A stretch of DNA of 64,000 bases from Capitulum mitella (GCA_030062745.1 CP099841.1:29949398-30013397); one strand, 5' to 3'; positions 11,529 to 23,200 are shown, counted from the stretch's first letter. Made by a program: numbers and translations. The notes: generated by a model not told the origin, from the sequence alone.

Positions 11529-11691
11529 GAACATATATTCAGGTCCACACACAGAACAACCGACGACCATTGCTTCCACATGCCAACACGTGCCTGAATC
11601 ACAGCGAGATCCCCGCCATCAGTGGTGGCACTGCATGTCAGTGCGGCTCGCATCCCTCGCAGCCCCGCTGACGTTGGCCCGCTGCCGGCAG

Positions 11692-11991
11692 GTCTGGTTC
11701 CAAAACCGGCGCGCCAAGTGGCGTCGCCAGGAGAAGATGGAGGCCAGCCAGCTGCGGCTGCAGCAGGACTATCCGCTGACGCCGCCGCTTGCAGGCCTGA
11801 CCGGGCCGCTCGACCCCTGGCTCGCTTCGTCCGTGTTCGGCTCGACGCTGATGCAGACGCTGCCCGGCTTCCTGGCGCAGCCCCAGACGCCCTACCCCAG
11901 CTACCTGACGCCGCCCAGCTCGCTGACGCCGCCGCTGAGTCGGGCGGAGACGCGCCAGCCGGCCGGGGGGCGGGCCGACCCGTCTCCGTAG
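11692..11991 (+). CDS. Rx: Rx/rax exon: homeodomain helix 3 and C-terminal region
   Basis: The exon starts after ctgccggcag with VWFQNRRAKWRRQEK, homeodomain residues 47-60, including the DNA-recognition residues Val47, Gln50, Asn51 and Arg53. Gln50 is the Rx/paired-like state. A proline-rich tail follows: QLRLQQDYPLTPPL, then LDPWL and LPGFLAQPQTPYPSYLTPP, which recall the arthropod Rx C-terminal region. The frame closes with TAG at 11989-11991, 99 residues after the acceptor. No OAR motif is present, although Rx proteins usually end with one. Either this species uses a short isoform, or a donor lies inside the exon (weak GT candidates near 11938 and 11988) and the OAR is in a later exon not recognised here. 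The last ~17 residues (RAETRQPAGGRADPSP) are low-complexity and may be read-through into the intron. Confidence 0.9.
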   Translation, partial: VWFQNRRAKWRRQEKMEASQLRLQQDYPLTPPLAGLTGPLDPWLASSVFGSTLMQTLPGFLAQPQTPYPSYLTPPSSLTPPLSRAETRQPAGGRADPSP

Positions 11992-12748
11992 ACGTCGCCG
12001 GACGCCGCTCCGTGGTCACCGGCGGCCAAAACGGCCGGCCACTCTTCAGGCGGCTGGTCTCGTGCTCCACAGCTCAGTGTGCTGGAATGAGCGGCCCGCC
12101 CGAAGGTACCCGCGAAAGGTCGCGGTCCACGTGCGCACCTGAGGCAGCGAAAGCGCGGCCACCCCGCACTGTGCCGCGGACCTGCTGCGGCCGACTGGAC
12201 GATCGGCGCCGAGACCGAGGCTAGGAGTGTCGGTCTGAAACCCTGGGTGGCGGATTGACGCTGTCGCCGACACGAGTGGAAACAGACGGCAGGCGCTCGC
12301 CTCGCCGGCCATTCCTGGCATCCATCGCCTCATGACGCAGCGGCAATGCCGACTCCCGAGTCCTGCGTCCTCAGCGTTCTGGCGGCCGGAACGCCTCGCT
12401 TCGGTCGTCCGCCAGAGGAGACGCCGCTCCAGGTGTCTCCGGAGGAGGCGCAGCTCGAGGCTGCTCTCGGACGAGACGCAGGTCGAGGCATCCCATGGGG
12501 ACCGGCGGCCGATCACTTGAAGAACAAGGAAGCCCTAACCCAGTTAGTGCCGCTCCACGAGGTTCCGCTCTCGCAGCGCAGTGCAGACGGAACGGCGCGG
12601 AGGGCCTCGACTTCGGTACTCTCCAGTCAGAGCACGACGGGCTGTCCGAAAACGTGGCCTGGATCCTCTGACTGCTATTAGTTCGATGGTCGAAATGTTC
12701 TGCGTTCGTTCCTTGCGTAACCAACGTTCAGCTGATTGCCTGGCAGTA
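11992..12748. other. GC-rich DNA after the Rx stop codon
   Basis: This is 3' UTR or the following intron of Rx. Several frames are open because of high GC, but none continues Rx or shows an OAR motif. I see no AATAAA before the hAT-type MITE at 12757, so the transcript end is not located. Confidence 0.45.
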
Positions 12749-13459
12749 AGCATAGCCAGGGGCGGATCCAGGATTTCGCCAAGGGTGGGAGCGAATGGTC
12801 AACGCGGGAACTCCTCCCGGCCGCCCCCCCCCCCGTTTAATATTTGATGTATTTTGCGCTTTGTACCAAATCATGTAGTCAAAAAATTCAAGCGCGCCAC
12901 CTTATTTGGGAAAATTGTGTTTTGTTGCAGTACAAAGTGGCCCGAATATGACAAAAAAGGGCGGAATTTTAGAGCTTCAGGGGCCTTTCTTTCTATCTTA
13001 GAGGCCATATTGCTGTATCATAGTCTCCTTAACCCTCCTGGAGGCCCTCTGACCGCACCGAGAAGCTTCAGCCTTTCACATAGGCCCGTGAAACCTATTC
13101 GGGGTCCCTATGACATACCGGGGGTCCCTTTGCCGTCCCAGGGACTCAGTCCTCATCTTGGCATCTCAGGAGACCTATGACAACTCTGCCGGCCTCAGGG
13201 GCACTTTGCCTTGTTGGAATCCTGTTGTGGTCTCAGGGGCTCTTTGGAGCCTTCAGGGGCCTTTCTATCCGTCCCAGAGGTCATCTAACCCTCCCAGAGG
13301 CTCCCTGAGTGCATCGAGAACCCGTTACGGTTTCACAGAGACTCCGTGAAGCTCATGCGGGGCCCCTTCGAGACCCCTTTTTGTCTGGCCTCACAAAGAT
13401 TGGGGGGGGGGGGGCGATCGCTGTTATCACCCTCCCTTGGATCCGCCCCTGAACATAGC
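12749..13459. mobile_element. hAT-type MITE with 8-bp target duplication
   Basis: The element spans 12757-13451 (695 bp). Its left end is CAGGGGCGGATCCAGG and its right end is the inverse (TTGGATCCGCCCCTG). The flanks are 8-bp direct repeats, agcatagc (12749-12756) and aacatagc (13452-13459), matching at 7 of 8 positions. CAGGG termini with 8-bp target duplications are the hAT superfamily signature. There is no transposase frame. The interior is made of loosely repeated 25-30-bp phrases of the CCCTGAGG/GGGGCCC kind, and poly-C (near 12825) and poly-G (near 13405) runs sit just inside each end. Confidence 0.85.
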
Positions 13460-14220
13460 AATGTTACCTGGGAGTAACGCATATGCTTTTATGGTCTCCT
13501 GTTGTTGCCATCCATCAGATCAACTTTTTCGTGTTGTGGAATCGACCTAACCATCTGACGATTACCATGCTTTTGCGTTCCGGATTTAAATTTGTAGACT
13601 CCAAAGTAAGAACACACGAACAATCCCCATACAATCATGAAATGAAAATGGGCGCTGTTGACGTATGTTCCGGGCGCCACAGAGCTTTCTTTTACGTGAT
13701 TTCAGCACCAAATTTTATTCGGTATCGAGGCGGATCGTCGTACATGTGGGTGATGGTAGCGCGCATTTGCCAACTCAGCAGAGGAATGCTCATCTTTAAC
13801 TTCGTACTACCGTCGTGCAGCGTGCTTGACAGCACTACCCAGTCCTCGTTTGCCATAAATGTGATATTTATGTAATATCTGTTATTGTTTATTGTAGTGG
13901 TAGCGACGTACCCCACTTGTTAGCGTCAGGAAACTACCAGGAGTGTGTGAAGAGGGAATGCGAACCTGTTACATTCATTGTCTCATGAAATGCTGTTTCG
14001 AGCATGTCAAATAAACGAAAGCGTTGGTATTAAAGCCAGCAACGCCCAACAAATGCTGAGTTGGCCACATACATGCCGCAGATACGGACATCTGGTCAGC
14101 AGTTGTCAGCAGGTTTCGTATTCGGTTCAACAGGCAAGTAACGTGATGACCAAATGTTACTCACTCGCTGCGGTCTAGTGTAGATAGAGTTCCGCTTCTG
14201 ACGCTGGTGATTGCCGACAG
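13460..14220. other. Stretch without recognised features
   Basis: A 130-residue open frame at 13483-13875 (+) and overlapping minus-strand frames are present but match no family I know. AT-rich words (ATTGTTTATTGTAG, 13884-13897) occur near its end. Confidence 0.4.
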
Positions 14221-14224
14221 TTCC

Positions 14225-14785
14225 TCATTGTGTCCGTTACTTCATTTAATAAACGTTCAGCTGCGCAGAGCCGGCTGTCGCCCGCCCGGCCCGAACCGCC
14301 CATCCGTCTCCAATAACGCCGAATCTCGCCAGATCAGCCGATTCCTTTTCTGATATAAGTCGAGATTACATCAGTGGTCCCGCCCTGCCGCTTCAGGTGA
14401 CGTCACAGTGACAACAGTTCAATCGGTCCCGGCCCAATAATATGGTAATTGTGTTTGCACAGACTAACCGAGCAAAAAGAGCCCAGCAAATTGGGTCCAA
14501 TAAAATTTTCCGAACAATTACGGCCTGGCCGAGTTCCCGGGGCGAAATCGTTAGGTCTCCATTTGGGCGCGAAATGCCACGATTGCTGGTATGAGCCGAC
14601 GCTGTTGTGCGCGAATTAAGTTTGATAAGTTTTCTGTATCCCGCAAAACTTGATTTTTCATCAATGGCCGCCGTAGCTGCGTTCGAGGTTTCGGCGAAAT
14701 TGCGTTAGCAGATGGCCCGAATGGAATTATTCCATTGGCGATTTTCTATTAAGTAAACGTTTCGCAAAGCGGGGATCTATTGAAA
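14225..14785. promoter_or_regulatory. Candidate enhancer downstream of Rx exon
   Basis: About 550 bp of unique DNA with a high density of developmental factor words: CATTTAATAAACG, CCAATAACGCCG, GTGACGTCACAG, CCCAATAATATGGTAATTGTG, CCAATAAAATTTTCCGAACAATTACGG, GCGAATTAAGTTTGATAAG, CATCAATGGCC, GGAATTATTCCATTGG and CTATTAAGTAAACG. It lacks tandem structure and coding frames. This is one of the strongest-looking candidate regulatory islands in the window, but the call is inference from composition. Confidence 0.42.
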
Positions 14786-15850
14786 GACAGCCCAATGTGG
14801 CTCGTGTTCCGGACACACCAACAAGTAGTTAATCGACTCGCACATTAGATGACAGTCCTGTAAATGAGAAAAGATTAAACGATTAGAAAAATGAAACGTT
14901 TTTTATTACAGTTTACTGCCAGAGCTTTATCTTGCTTGTATCCGCTTCATCTGCAAAAAACATGATACAAGTTTGCTTCATCTAAAAAAAAAAACACAAA
15001 AAAGCAACTCGTGGAGGTGAAATCACGGGCCAAATGAAAAGAGACTGCCGTCACATTATCATAAAATAACGGTACTTTGGCTGTCAATAACTGTATCTAT
15101 TTTGATTCTTGTCGTCCAGCTTTAGAACCACACTGATTTCGTCGGAAACAACATCCCAGCAGCACAACACTTCCAGGACTGTCGTTGCTTTTTACATGAA
15201 GACGTGCGAGGCAAAGCCTAAGTGCAATCGAACCCCGAAGAGCCCTTCTTGATAGTCATTCTTCATTCGACGGACTGGTTCAAAAGATCGCAGGTCCGCT
15301 GCTGCTAAGCCTTGGCCTGCTCGCTTTGACAGTCGCGACACCAGCGTGGCAGACCGGCGCGAAGGACGGCCTCCCCTGCACAGCTGATGATTCCCCGGCC
15401 TTTGGGTGATCTGGCCTGCGGCTGATGTGTTTCCCGCTGGACTTGTCCCACGGACGCCGACCAGCGACAGCCCGGGCCGCGCGCATAGCATAGGGGGCGT
15501 CCCAGGCTCGACAGCAGGGTCAGGGAGAGGCCGACTCGGACGTCCTGTGGCGCCGACGACGCCCAGACCTAGCCGCCATAGTCTGGAGAAGGACAGCCAG
15601 CAGGCCTGACGTGGAAGAGGTTGCGCTCTTTGGAGATGACGTGCTGCAAACGTTTGGCATAACGTCCACAGGACACTGAACTGGGCTCGGTAATAGTATG
15701 GCATACCATGCTGTAATTCATCTTTGAGCTATATTTTTGAGCCAAAGGCGGTAAACCGATATGCCACTATGAATAGTTGTACGCTAGTTAGTCAAAGTGT
15801 ACATGTTCTGCGTTGATGTATCGTAACCCGCCATTGACGAAGGGGAGGAC
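14786..15850. other. Unassigned DNA with a GC-rich block at 15270-15610
   Basis: An A-rich segment (14880-15005) is followed by a GC-rich block that leaves a 170-residue minus frame open (15192-15704). That frame lacks recognisable domains. I do not call a gene. Confidence 0.4.
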
Positions 15851-15852
15851 GT

Positions 15853-17012
15853 TTAACCCTATTCCCGGAGGGCTAGACGGTATGGTCGATTCCCGGCAAG
15901 GGGGTGGGTGGCGGATTCGGCCCCTGAGATCTCGAGAACTACACATCCGATTTCAACGCAATAAAGGGCAATCGATTTGCCATGACGTAAACTACACTTT
16001 GAAGAAAGAAATTTTCAAAATTTTGAAAGGAATGGATACAGGGGGGGAAATATCGAAATGGGGGTACATTTGGACTTCTTATAACTCCGTTGTTTATGGA
16101 CAAATTTTGATGAAATTGGCATGAATCGAGAGATTGTGGATGGAACTTTTAAAATTAGCACACACATTTGAAATTTTGAGAAAATTCATAGGGGTTGACA
16201 GGGTTTCAAAAATAGGAGGATTAGTTCTTTAACATCTGAATGAACAAAAAAGGCAACAAGCACTTTTTTGGCGTGACTCTGCTAGTCATGGTATGCTAAA
16301 GAAATACAAATCGTATTACAATGTTTGTATAATCTTAGCATAAGCGGTGTCAGGGACATGAAAAAGGGGAACTATCATGGTCACATGTTCCTCAGATCAA
16401 CTTGTGATCTTTGACCTCAAAGGACCTCCAGTGACCTTGGAGTCACTTGGAAGGATCTCGTGTGCATTTAATATTGTCTGCAAACGTTTCCAATCATTTG
16501 AATCCACCCCATTTCAAAAATCCCATTTTACGGCTATTGAGATATAGGGTACGCGCACTGACATTTTAGGTCATAACTCCGTGACCCGACCTGATTTCAA
16601 CCTGGAACTTGATACACAAGTAGAGGGCAAACTTCTACGTCAGATATATTCCGGGTTTGGTATTTCAAAGAATAGCAACGAAATTATTACTATAAAATCA
16701 AATTCCAAATTTTGATCTTGATCTAACCTTGTAAAGTGACCTCAAATAAACAAAATTGTATTTGCACGTTGCCCAGCTATTTAGCTATACATCCATATCA
16801 AGTTTAAAGTTCTATCTTAAAAACATTATTTTCGACAGTCATTTTCCTTTTACCCTCAGCAGGGCCAAAAATAGCCATTTCGTCACAGTACGAAGAAAGA
16901 ATAGCTAGGAAAAGTCACCAAGTTTCGTAAACCTGAGTTAAGAACCCTGGAATTGGCAAGCAGAAAACCCGAAGGGCCGCGGATTCAGCCCCCCTACCAG
17001 GAATAGGGTTAA
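15853..17012 (+). mobile_element. piggyBac-like MITE, copy 1
   Basis: TTAA (15853-15856) is followed by CCCTATTCCCGG at the left end. The right end is the near-inverse (CCAGGAATAGGG) and is followed by TTAA (17009-17012). TTAA target duplication with CCCT termini is diagnostic of piggyBac-type elements. The 1152-bp body has no transposase. A short open frame at the left end (FNPIPGGLDGMVDSRQGG...) recurs in other copies but shifts frame between them, so it is not a preserved protein. A second ATTCCCGGCA word lies 35 bp inside the left end. Inside is an inverse-strand AGGTCA half-site set at 16405-16437. This copy lacks the ~45-75-bp CAGGRGCGGAGCC insert seen in copies 2-4. Confidence 0.86.
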
Positions 17013-20000
17013 CGCCCCTTGGTGCATTTCTTAAATATCTTCCAAACGAATAAAAGCACCGTCCTGAAACTTTCAGTGCCCTTTTTTTACACTAGTTCCG
17101 CACATACTGACAAGTTTTTGGAAACAAATTCATCTTATCTCATGTCTTAATGACGTCATAAAGATGACCAAGTTTTGCAGTTTGACATTCAGTTCTACTT
17201 CACCGCCGTATTACCGGTGTTTGACCTTTAGTAGTTTTATTTAGATTTCAGCCTAGCGAATAAACTGGTGGCGTCTGATAGACATTGTGAATGACCGATG
17301 TGCAGATATCGGCCTATGCATTGTTGTGCTATATTTCGTTGAAATTCCGAAATGTACGACATGGGCAGACTGACCTGTAGGGTCATCCAGAGATGTCGCA
17401 TGGAGGTCATTTGCGTGCTCGTGCTACTCCGAGTATGAAACTACGAAATGTTGCAATGTTGCCTGTGCACGATGATTGGGGCTATTTCGGTTTTTTGTGG
17501 CCAAGGTTCTTTAAAAGTGACATGTTTAGAATCTTTGTGTCAAATGGGCCAGGAAACAGGTATCGCACGCCACGTTACAACGGAGGTGAACTCGATCTGA
17601 CAAGTGATCTTGACCTTGCATGACCTTGGGCCAGGTGGCACTGGATGTGAAATCTAACTGCCAGGAGCATATTACCACGCAAACTTTGGTTTCGTTCTTC
17701 TTTTCATTGGGATAAGGCGACCCTGAAAAAATGGCCACTTTTTCGTATTTGACCTAACCTGTGACGTCATCAGTCATCCCAAAGTAAAAAAATACACATG
17801 TCATAGTACCGCAAGGTTCGGTGCTATCGTTTGCCGTTAAAATCAGCCAGATCGGACCACTGGTTCTCGAGAGAGACGGGGGAGCGTTAAACGCCCCCCC
17901 CCCAGTCGATGGAAGGTGGCGAAATACCCCAGTCAATGCTGGGTTGATATAACGGCTGTTATTGCATTGCGCATATTGGTCGTTATCATGCTCTCTGCAA
18001 ACCATGTAAGAATGCAATCGATCTAGGATCGCAAGCTGTCAATGTTTGAACTGAGCGGTAGGAAAGGGCACACCAAAAATAAATGCCAGTAATTGCAGTT
18101 CTTCCCAGAATCCATCACCTCTGTCTGCAGTGCGTTATAACTGTTATCGATCTGCGATCTAATCGAAAGTTAGCCCAACACCTCATCTTAGATGCTCATT
18201 TGGCCTGACCTGGATTATCATGGGCTTAGATAAAGTGCTGGTCTGCTAGAAACGCAAACACTGCACGATGCCCATTTAAGCCTGAATGGAAAAATTACCA
18301 TGTTAACTGCGCTGACCCAACTTGATCCGGTGTACAGGGCCAATCGTGACGCATGCATAAAAATACTTTGGGACTTCACTGTAAAAAATATAATCTATCA
18401 AGTGCCGTTTTTCCAAATCACTCTTTGTTTTTGAACGACTGAGAGGAGAGTGAGTCGTCACTTTTCATAGGCCGTATTGGTTAAAATGCTCCGCAGTGCA
18501 TGGGTTAATAATGCTTCTGTTCAGAACATGCGTGCCATTGAAAAATGGAGATATCTGGACCAGGGAACTGTGTTAAATTGTCAACAGGTGAATGCTGGCA
18601 GCAAAGAACCTGCGCCAGACCAACTGCTCTCCAGTCCAAATCCAAACATGATCTTGTTCAGCGAGCAGGCGTAACAGGAGGGCGAGCTCGTCCACCTCAT
18701 TTAGTTACATGTATGACAGACTTCACCGTAGGCGGCAAGCGACACAGAATCAGCTGTATACCGCTGTCCAATACTAGTATGTGCATAGGAGCACTCAGCT
18801 CTTTGTATATACCAAACAGATAGGCACCACGCCGGCATGTGGTTTCTTACGGTTCGATTGCAGAGTGGAGGTAGTAAACCCACGTTTTCCTCCAGCGAAG
18901 AGTGCAAACCACACGGCAGAACATCCAAAAGGACCTTGCAAGGTTGCACATATGCGGAAATAGCAGACATTCTAGCAGAGGTAGGATCGTCAAGAAAATG
19001 CCTCCTTTTTCGGAAGAAAGTGGTTCGCACCGTCACCATCGAACATGGCATCTCCCAACAGTTTCTTGCCCGGAAGCTCGGAAACCCTCAGTGCTATAAC
19101 CGGATAACCCTGCAAGAGGCTGAAATAAAATGTCGGAAAAGAATGAAAGCACCCCAAGTGGACGAGTTTCCGGCGCAAACAATTCGACTCCGCCAACTTC
19201 CATGTGCGTCATTTTGGGCGCCGAATGACCCTGTAGTCGGTGCGCCCCTAAGCCCCAGTAACCAACCAACCAACCACGTGCGTCACTTAAGAGTGGAGGG
19301 CAAGTGGAAGCCGTCATGGATGACGAATTCTGTTTCGAGTACAGTGGCAGCCATATGCCTTCATACACCAGATTTTATGCTTCAGCTCGTGGAGAAGTCC
19401 CTTGCCAAGTCATGTACCGACCAAACAGCAGGTACTCACGTAAGCCCCTTGTCCAGATTCCCATGAGTTCGAGGTCTACTCACCCAGTGATTTTAGCCTG
19501 AAGTACAATACGAACGGCGAAATATACCAGAAAAGTACTTGCAGAATGTTCTGTTACCGTTTATGGACGCATGGTGTCCGGCCAATGACGAATTGTGTTG
19601 CCAAGAACTCGCCAGCGCTGAATACAGCCGCCAGACCCTGGAGCTTCTGGAGGAGGTCATTGTGCTCGTACCAAATGAAATGGACGCATTCTGTGCTCCC
19701 CCCCCACACAGTTCCGGCTTATTAAAGGCCTGCAGGGCATCATTAAGCTGCAAGTGTATCGGGAAGGGTGGCAGGCGAATCAGACTTTCGGCTGAAACGG
19801 AGAATAAAGCACCTACGTGCCAGGTGTAGGCGGAGGTGCCGCGAAAGATGATTGAGGGAGCGCTCGCTCGCATGAGTCTGGCGCCCAGCATAAGCATAGT
19901 GTTGCAGGTTCATTAAATACGGCATGACCGCAATAACGTGAGGTAACCGTGACATTCTTTTTGTTTGTATTGAACGAGGCCTAGGCAAATGCAGAGCTTT

Positions 20001-20375
20001 GTCTCATTTCATACCGCCACACGTTAATGTTTTCCCCCCTCATGTACTTTTTCTGGCATAACTCCCGAACGAACGTGTTTTGAGCTGCGATAGTCAAGCT
20101 GGAGCCTGCACTCTCGCCAAAATTTCGACAACTCTAAGTCACACGTGAGAACACCGTCGGAAATGTTTTTGCGAAACTAGAAGGAAACACCCAGAATTAG
20201 CTCAATCAGGTCAATATTTTGGTCACTAGAGGTCGTCCACGTCAAATCACCTGTTGACGTTTTTTTTTGGCAGAAAACTGTAATAATTAAGTCGTTCACA
20301 TTACTCCAAAGATGTTAGACTAAAAACAAGGCGCAATTTGCCTTTTTGTTGTAGTAAACGAGCAGACGAAACGTT
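17013..20375. other. Gene-poor stretch with unassigned open frames
   Basis: It contains scattered AGGTCA/TGACCT words. The longest open frame (18837-19466, +, 209 residues) and its neighbours at 19304-19501 and 19539-19829 (+) lie in different frames over ~1 kb. They could be pieces of one decayed mobile-element ORF, but I recognise no motif. Confidence 0.35.
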
Positions 20376-20379
20376 TGTC

Positions 20380-20936
20380 ACATTTAAGTCGGGAATTTCT
20401 GATGTCTGTTGTGTCATCTACCGCATTGTCATCGATCAGACATAACACTGCATAAGATCCTAGCATAACATCGATTCATGCGATATCACTTTGACATCAT
20501 GAAACCCATCCCTCAAATAATTTCTGTCACGTAATTCACAAAGACACAGAGCGGTGCTGTAGTAAATGAACACCTGAAGTCATATCTGGCCATTTCACCT
20601 GACATTGCAACTTACGGGAAAATGTCTTGCTAAAGGCAAGAATCGCGTTTTTTTCTCATTGCAAAAAACTATTTAGGCTAAATCACGCCGAAAATGCGTT
20701 TAGGATGCATATCAAGTCTGAAACCATCATACGAAGGTCAAACAAGGTCAACCTAGGTCAAATGTTTGTCACATTTAAGTCGGCAATTCCTGATGTCTGT
20801 CGTGTCATCTACCGCATTGTCATCGATAAGACACAGCATAAGATCCTACAACATCGGTTCATGCGATATCGTTTTGACATTATGAAATCCATGTCCTAGA
20901 TCATTTCTTTCACGTAATTCACAAAGACACAGAGCG
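20380..20936 (+). repeat. Direct duplication of a ~175-bp segment
   Basis: About 20383-20552 and 20766-20936 share GTTTGTCACATTTAAGTCGG, CTACCGCATTGTCATCGAT, GCATAAGATCCTA, TTCATGCGATATC and CACAAAGACACAGAGCGG in the same order, separated by a ~210-bp unique spacer. The spacer ends in three AGGTCA half-sites at 10-bp spacing (20735-20760). Confidence 0.85.
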
Positions 20937-22990
20937 GCGGGTGAGGCTAAAGTGCAAAACACCAGTATATGACAGGAAGTTATTTAAGCAACAGCCGGGG
21001 TTTATATTTTGACGATCAAACGTAAGAGGACTGGGGCATTACAAACTGAACAAAAAGTAAACATGCGTGTGCTTCTTACCAGCTAAGGTCACATAAAGTG
21101 TGTGCGCATTGAAAACAAACAACATTTTTCAAAATGTCAAATGAGGCCAACCTGGGCTACATGGGATTAGGCCAATCTTGTACATTAAATTTTTATCATA
21201 TATCAGTGTTTTTAAAGCACTCATGGCTATTGATAAATCCTCGAAGGCCGTAAATCGGCGAATTAGATTCGGCCGCGAGTCTCATGACTAAGTACAAAAC
21301 GGTACCTAAGCCCAGATCACGGGTCAGAAGGTATACTTGCATGTGCAAAAGAAGTGAGAATCATCAGATAGTATATGCAAAGTTCAAAACTACCGAACTA
21401 GATCCACAATCTCAATTTATGGCCTAAAAAGGTCAAAAGTTTAGCTGACCTGAGGCCACTGACCTCAACATTTCTGAAAAAATCGAGATAGGAGAATTGT
21501 AATATCTGTCGTGTTTTGTCATTGTAGCAAGTTACAAGTTAATCGAAACATGCGACAACAAGCTATGACACTGCTATTTTGGAAAATGGTCTTACTTGAG
21601 TTCCCCTGGGCCGGTGACCTGACATGGCCTAAAGCCGAAAATCTAGAAAAATGTGTCAAAGTGGCGTATGAAAGGGTACACCGAGTTCAATGCCCCTGCG
21701 CCTCTTCGTTTTCTGGCCATCCTCTAAAAGCCGGAGTGGAGAGTTGTCATGAACCCCTGCCGCCGCCCGGCGAAGGTTAATAGTATTTTTCGACATTGTT
21801 GAAAACAAGTTCTGAAAACATAATCAGCGGTATTTTTGACGAACTAGGCCTATTTTTGAAAAGCCGACAAAGGCGGATGATAGTGCCCTTCATAGTGGTC
21901 TCGCCATCTCAGCGACGGGGATCAAAAACCTGATACGAGTTTCGACGGCGACCTGAGCATGCTGAGCAGACATCTGACGGTTTCGCGTTACTTAGTAGTT
22001 ACAAAGATAGCCAATAGATGTCAGCAAAAGTACCAGTAGTTTTGGTCATTCCTATCGATCCAGAGTTCCTCTCCTGGTGCACTGCCGCCCCATAGACGAA
22101 CAAAACGTAAGAAGTAGTACTCAGAAAGATCCCTAGGTGACAGCAGCAGCGTGGGACTCGGGCCATAGGCGTCGTAATACTTGCAGGCCTTCAGAGGTGG
22201 GAATTGTTTACCCGCACCCAGCTCCTCCCCGACATCCAAAATTTTCACCCGCCCGTTACCTGTGAATTCCAAATTTGTTGGCCCGTACCCACCCGTTACC
22301 CGTCAATGATCAAAGACACAAAACTTTGATCCAAATTTTGCCCATCGTTTGAAAAAAACTGTTCTTAATATTACCTGGCACAGTCAACCCACACAGCTGC
22401 AGGTCATAACACATAATGTCAGATGGGCCAATCAGTCCAGCAATAAAGTATTAGAATCGCTTCTCTTTCTTTTTACAGCTGCTTTTTTGAAAATCTGAAA
22501 GCGTAACCTACCCTGCAAGCCAGGCATGAAATTTGCACCTGTCCTGCATAAATTTCCCACCCAAGCTAAACATAACACAGCCTGCATTTTTTGATGGGTG
22601 ACATGGCCTTTTTTGATACTAAAAAATGAGCATACCGCATTTGGTTTAAAAGACTGTTTTTGGTAGATATATGCATACGCAATCATGCACATCACACCAT
22701 ATAGTGTAAATAATAAATAATAAAATGATACACTCCTCTACTCCGAAATCACATGTTTAAACATGTATTAACACATCAGGTCTGGGATGCCTTTCAGGAG
22801 TAATTTTCTGAAACTGACACACTTCTGCACCAATTGACTAGCTTTGGAACCTGAGCACAGCAACTGCCTTGTGCAGTATACTGACCTCAGTTCATTATTT
22901 TATGGCAATCCAATGAAAGTGCAAACAACTAAGGATTCAGGATAATATCATTCATGTTACAGTCATCTGCGAAAGCATCAACTAAAAAGT
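20937..22990. other. Stretch without recognised genes
   Basis: Old repeat-like DNA with AGGTCA/TGACCT words (for example near 21430-21465) and a small duplicated phrase CACCCGCCCGTTACC / CACCCGTTACCCG at 22247-22302. The open frames are short and unrecognised. Confidence 0.45.
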
Positions 22991-22996
22991 ATCAAC

Positions 22997-23200
22997 GTGC
23001 TCAAATGCGGGGAGCCTGAAGGCCTAGCAGCTATTCTGCACAAGAATGGTGCCAAGCGACAGCGGAGCACCAGGCAGGACAGCCTGCCACACGTCGCTCA
23101 ATCCAGGACTGTAGCTGGGAAAAGGCGTTTTAGCTCCACAGCTCCCAGCTTGTACAACCGCATTTCTGCTGGCCCCGACTCGGAGAGTATTAGCCACTGC
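22997..23200 (+). pseudogene. Possible tail of a non-LTR retrotransposon ORF
   Basis: An open frame contains SRTVAGKRRFSSTAPSLYN, resembling the conserved R-FS--AP-LWN tail found after the RT domain of many CR1/Jockey-type elements. No RT box is visible and the frame starts with no 5' context, so this rests on one motif. Confidence 0.3.

Larger units (their letters stand above)
2300..11691 (+). other. Rx: Rx intron splitting the homeobox (9.4 kb)
   Basis: This interval is bounded by a GT donor at 2300-2301 and an AG acceptor at 11690-11691, joining Q46 and V47 of the homeodomain in phase 0. It contains candidate regulatory islands (about 2755-2830, 3490-3700, 4130-4240, 5815-6160, 10440-10545), a dead non-LTR retrotransposon fragment (about 6440-7172), three AT microsatellites and a 47-bp tandem repeat. 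No additional coding exon is supported. Long introns full of conserved non-coding DNA are common in developmental homeobox genes; that reading here is inference from composition. Confidence 0.85.

Noticed and set aside
11414-12070. 218-residue minus-strand frame opposite the Rx exon
   Set aside because: It is the shadow of GC-rich Rx coding sequence plus a TA microsatellite read as Tyr-Ile.
11622-12224. 200-residue plus-strand frame overlapping the Rx exon
   Set aside because: It is out of frame with the homeodomain and low in complexity (Ala/Asp/Arg rich).
12332-12681. Open frames after the Rx exon as a possible OAR exon
   Set aside because: No peptide resembling the OAR consensus is present in any of the frames, and no good acceptor precedes them in the right phase.
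15813-16124. Recurring NPIPGGLDGMVDSRQGG open frame in MITE copies as a possible small protein
   Set aside because: The copies at 32.8, 46.6 and 55.3 kb shift frame relative to each other after about 50 residues, and the frame overlaps the inverted terminal repeat. No sign of selection on protein.
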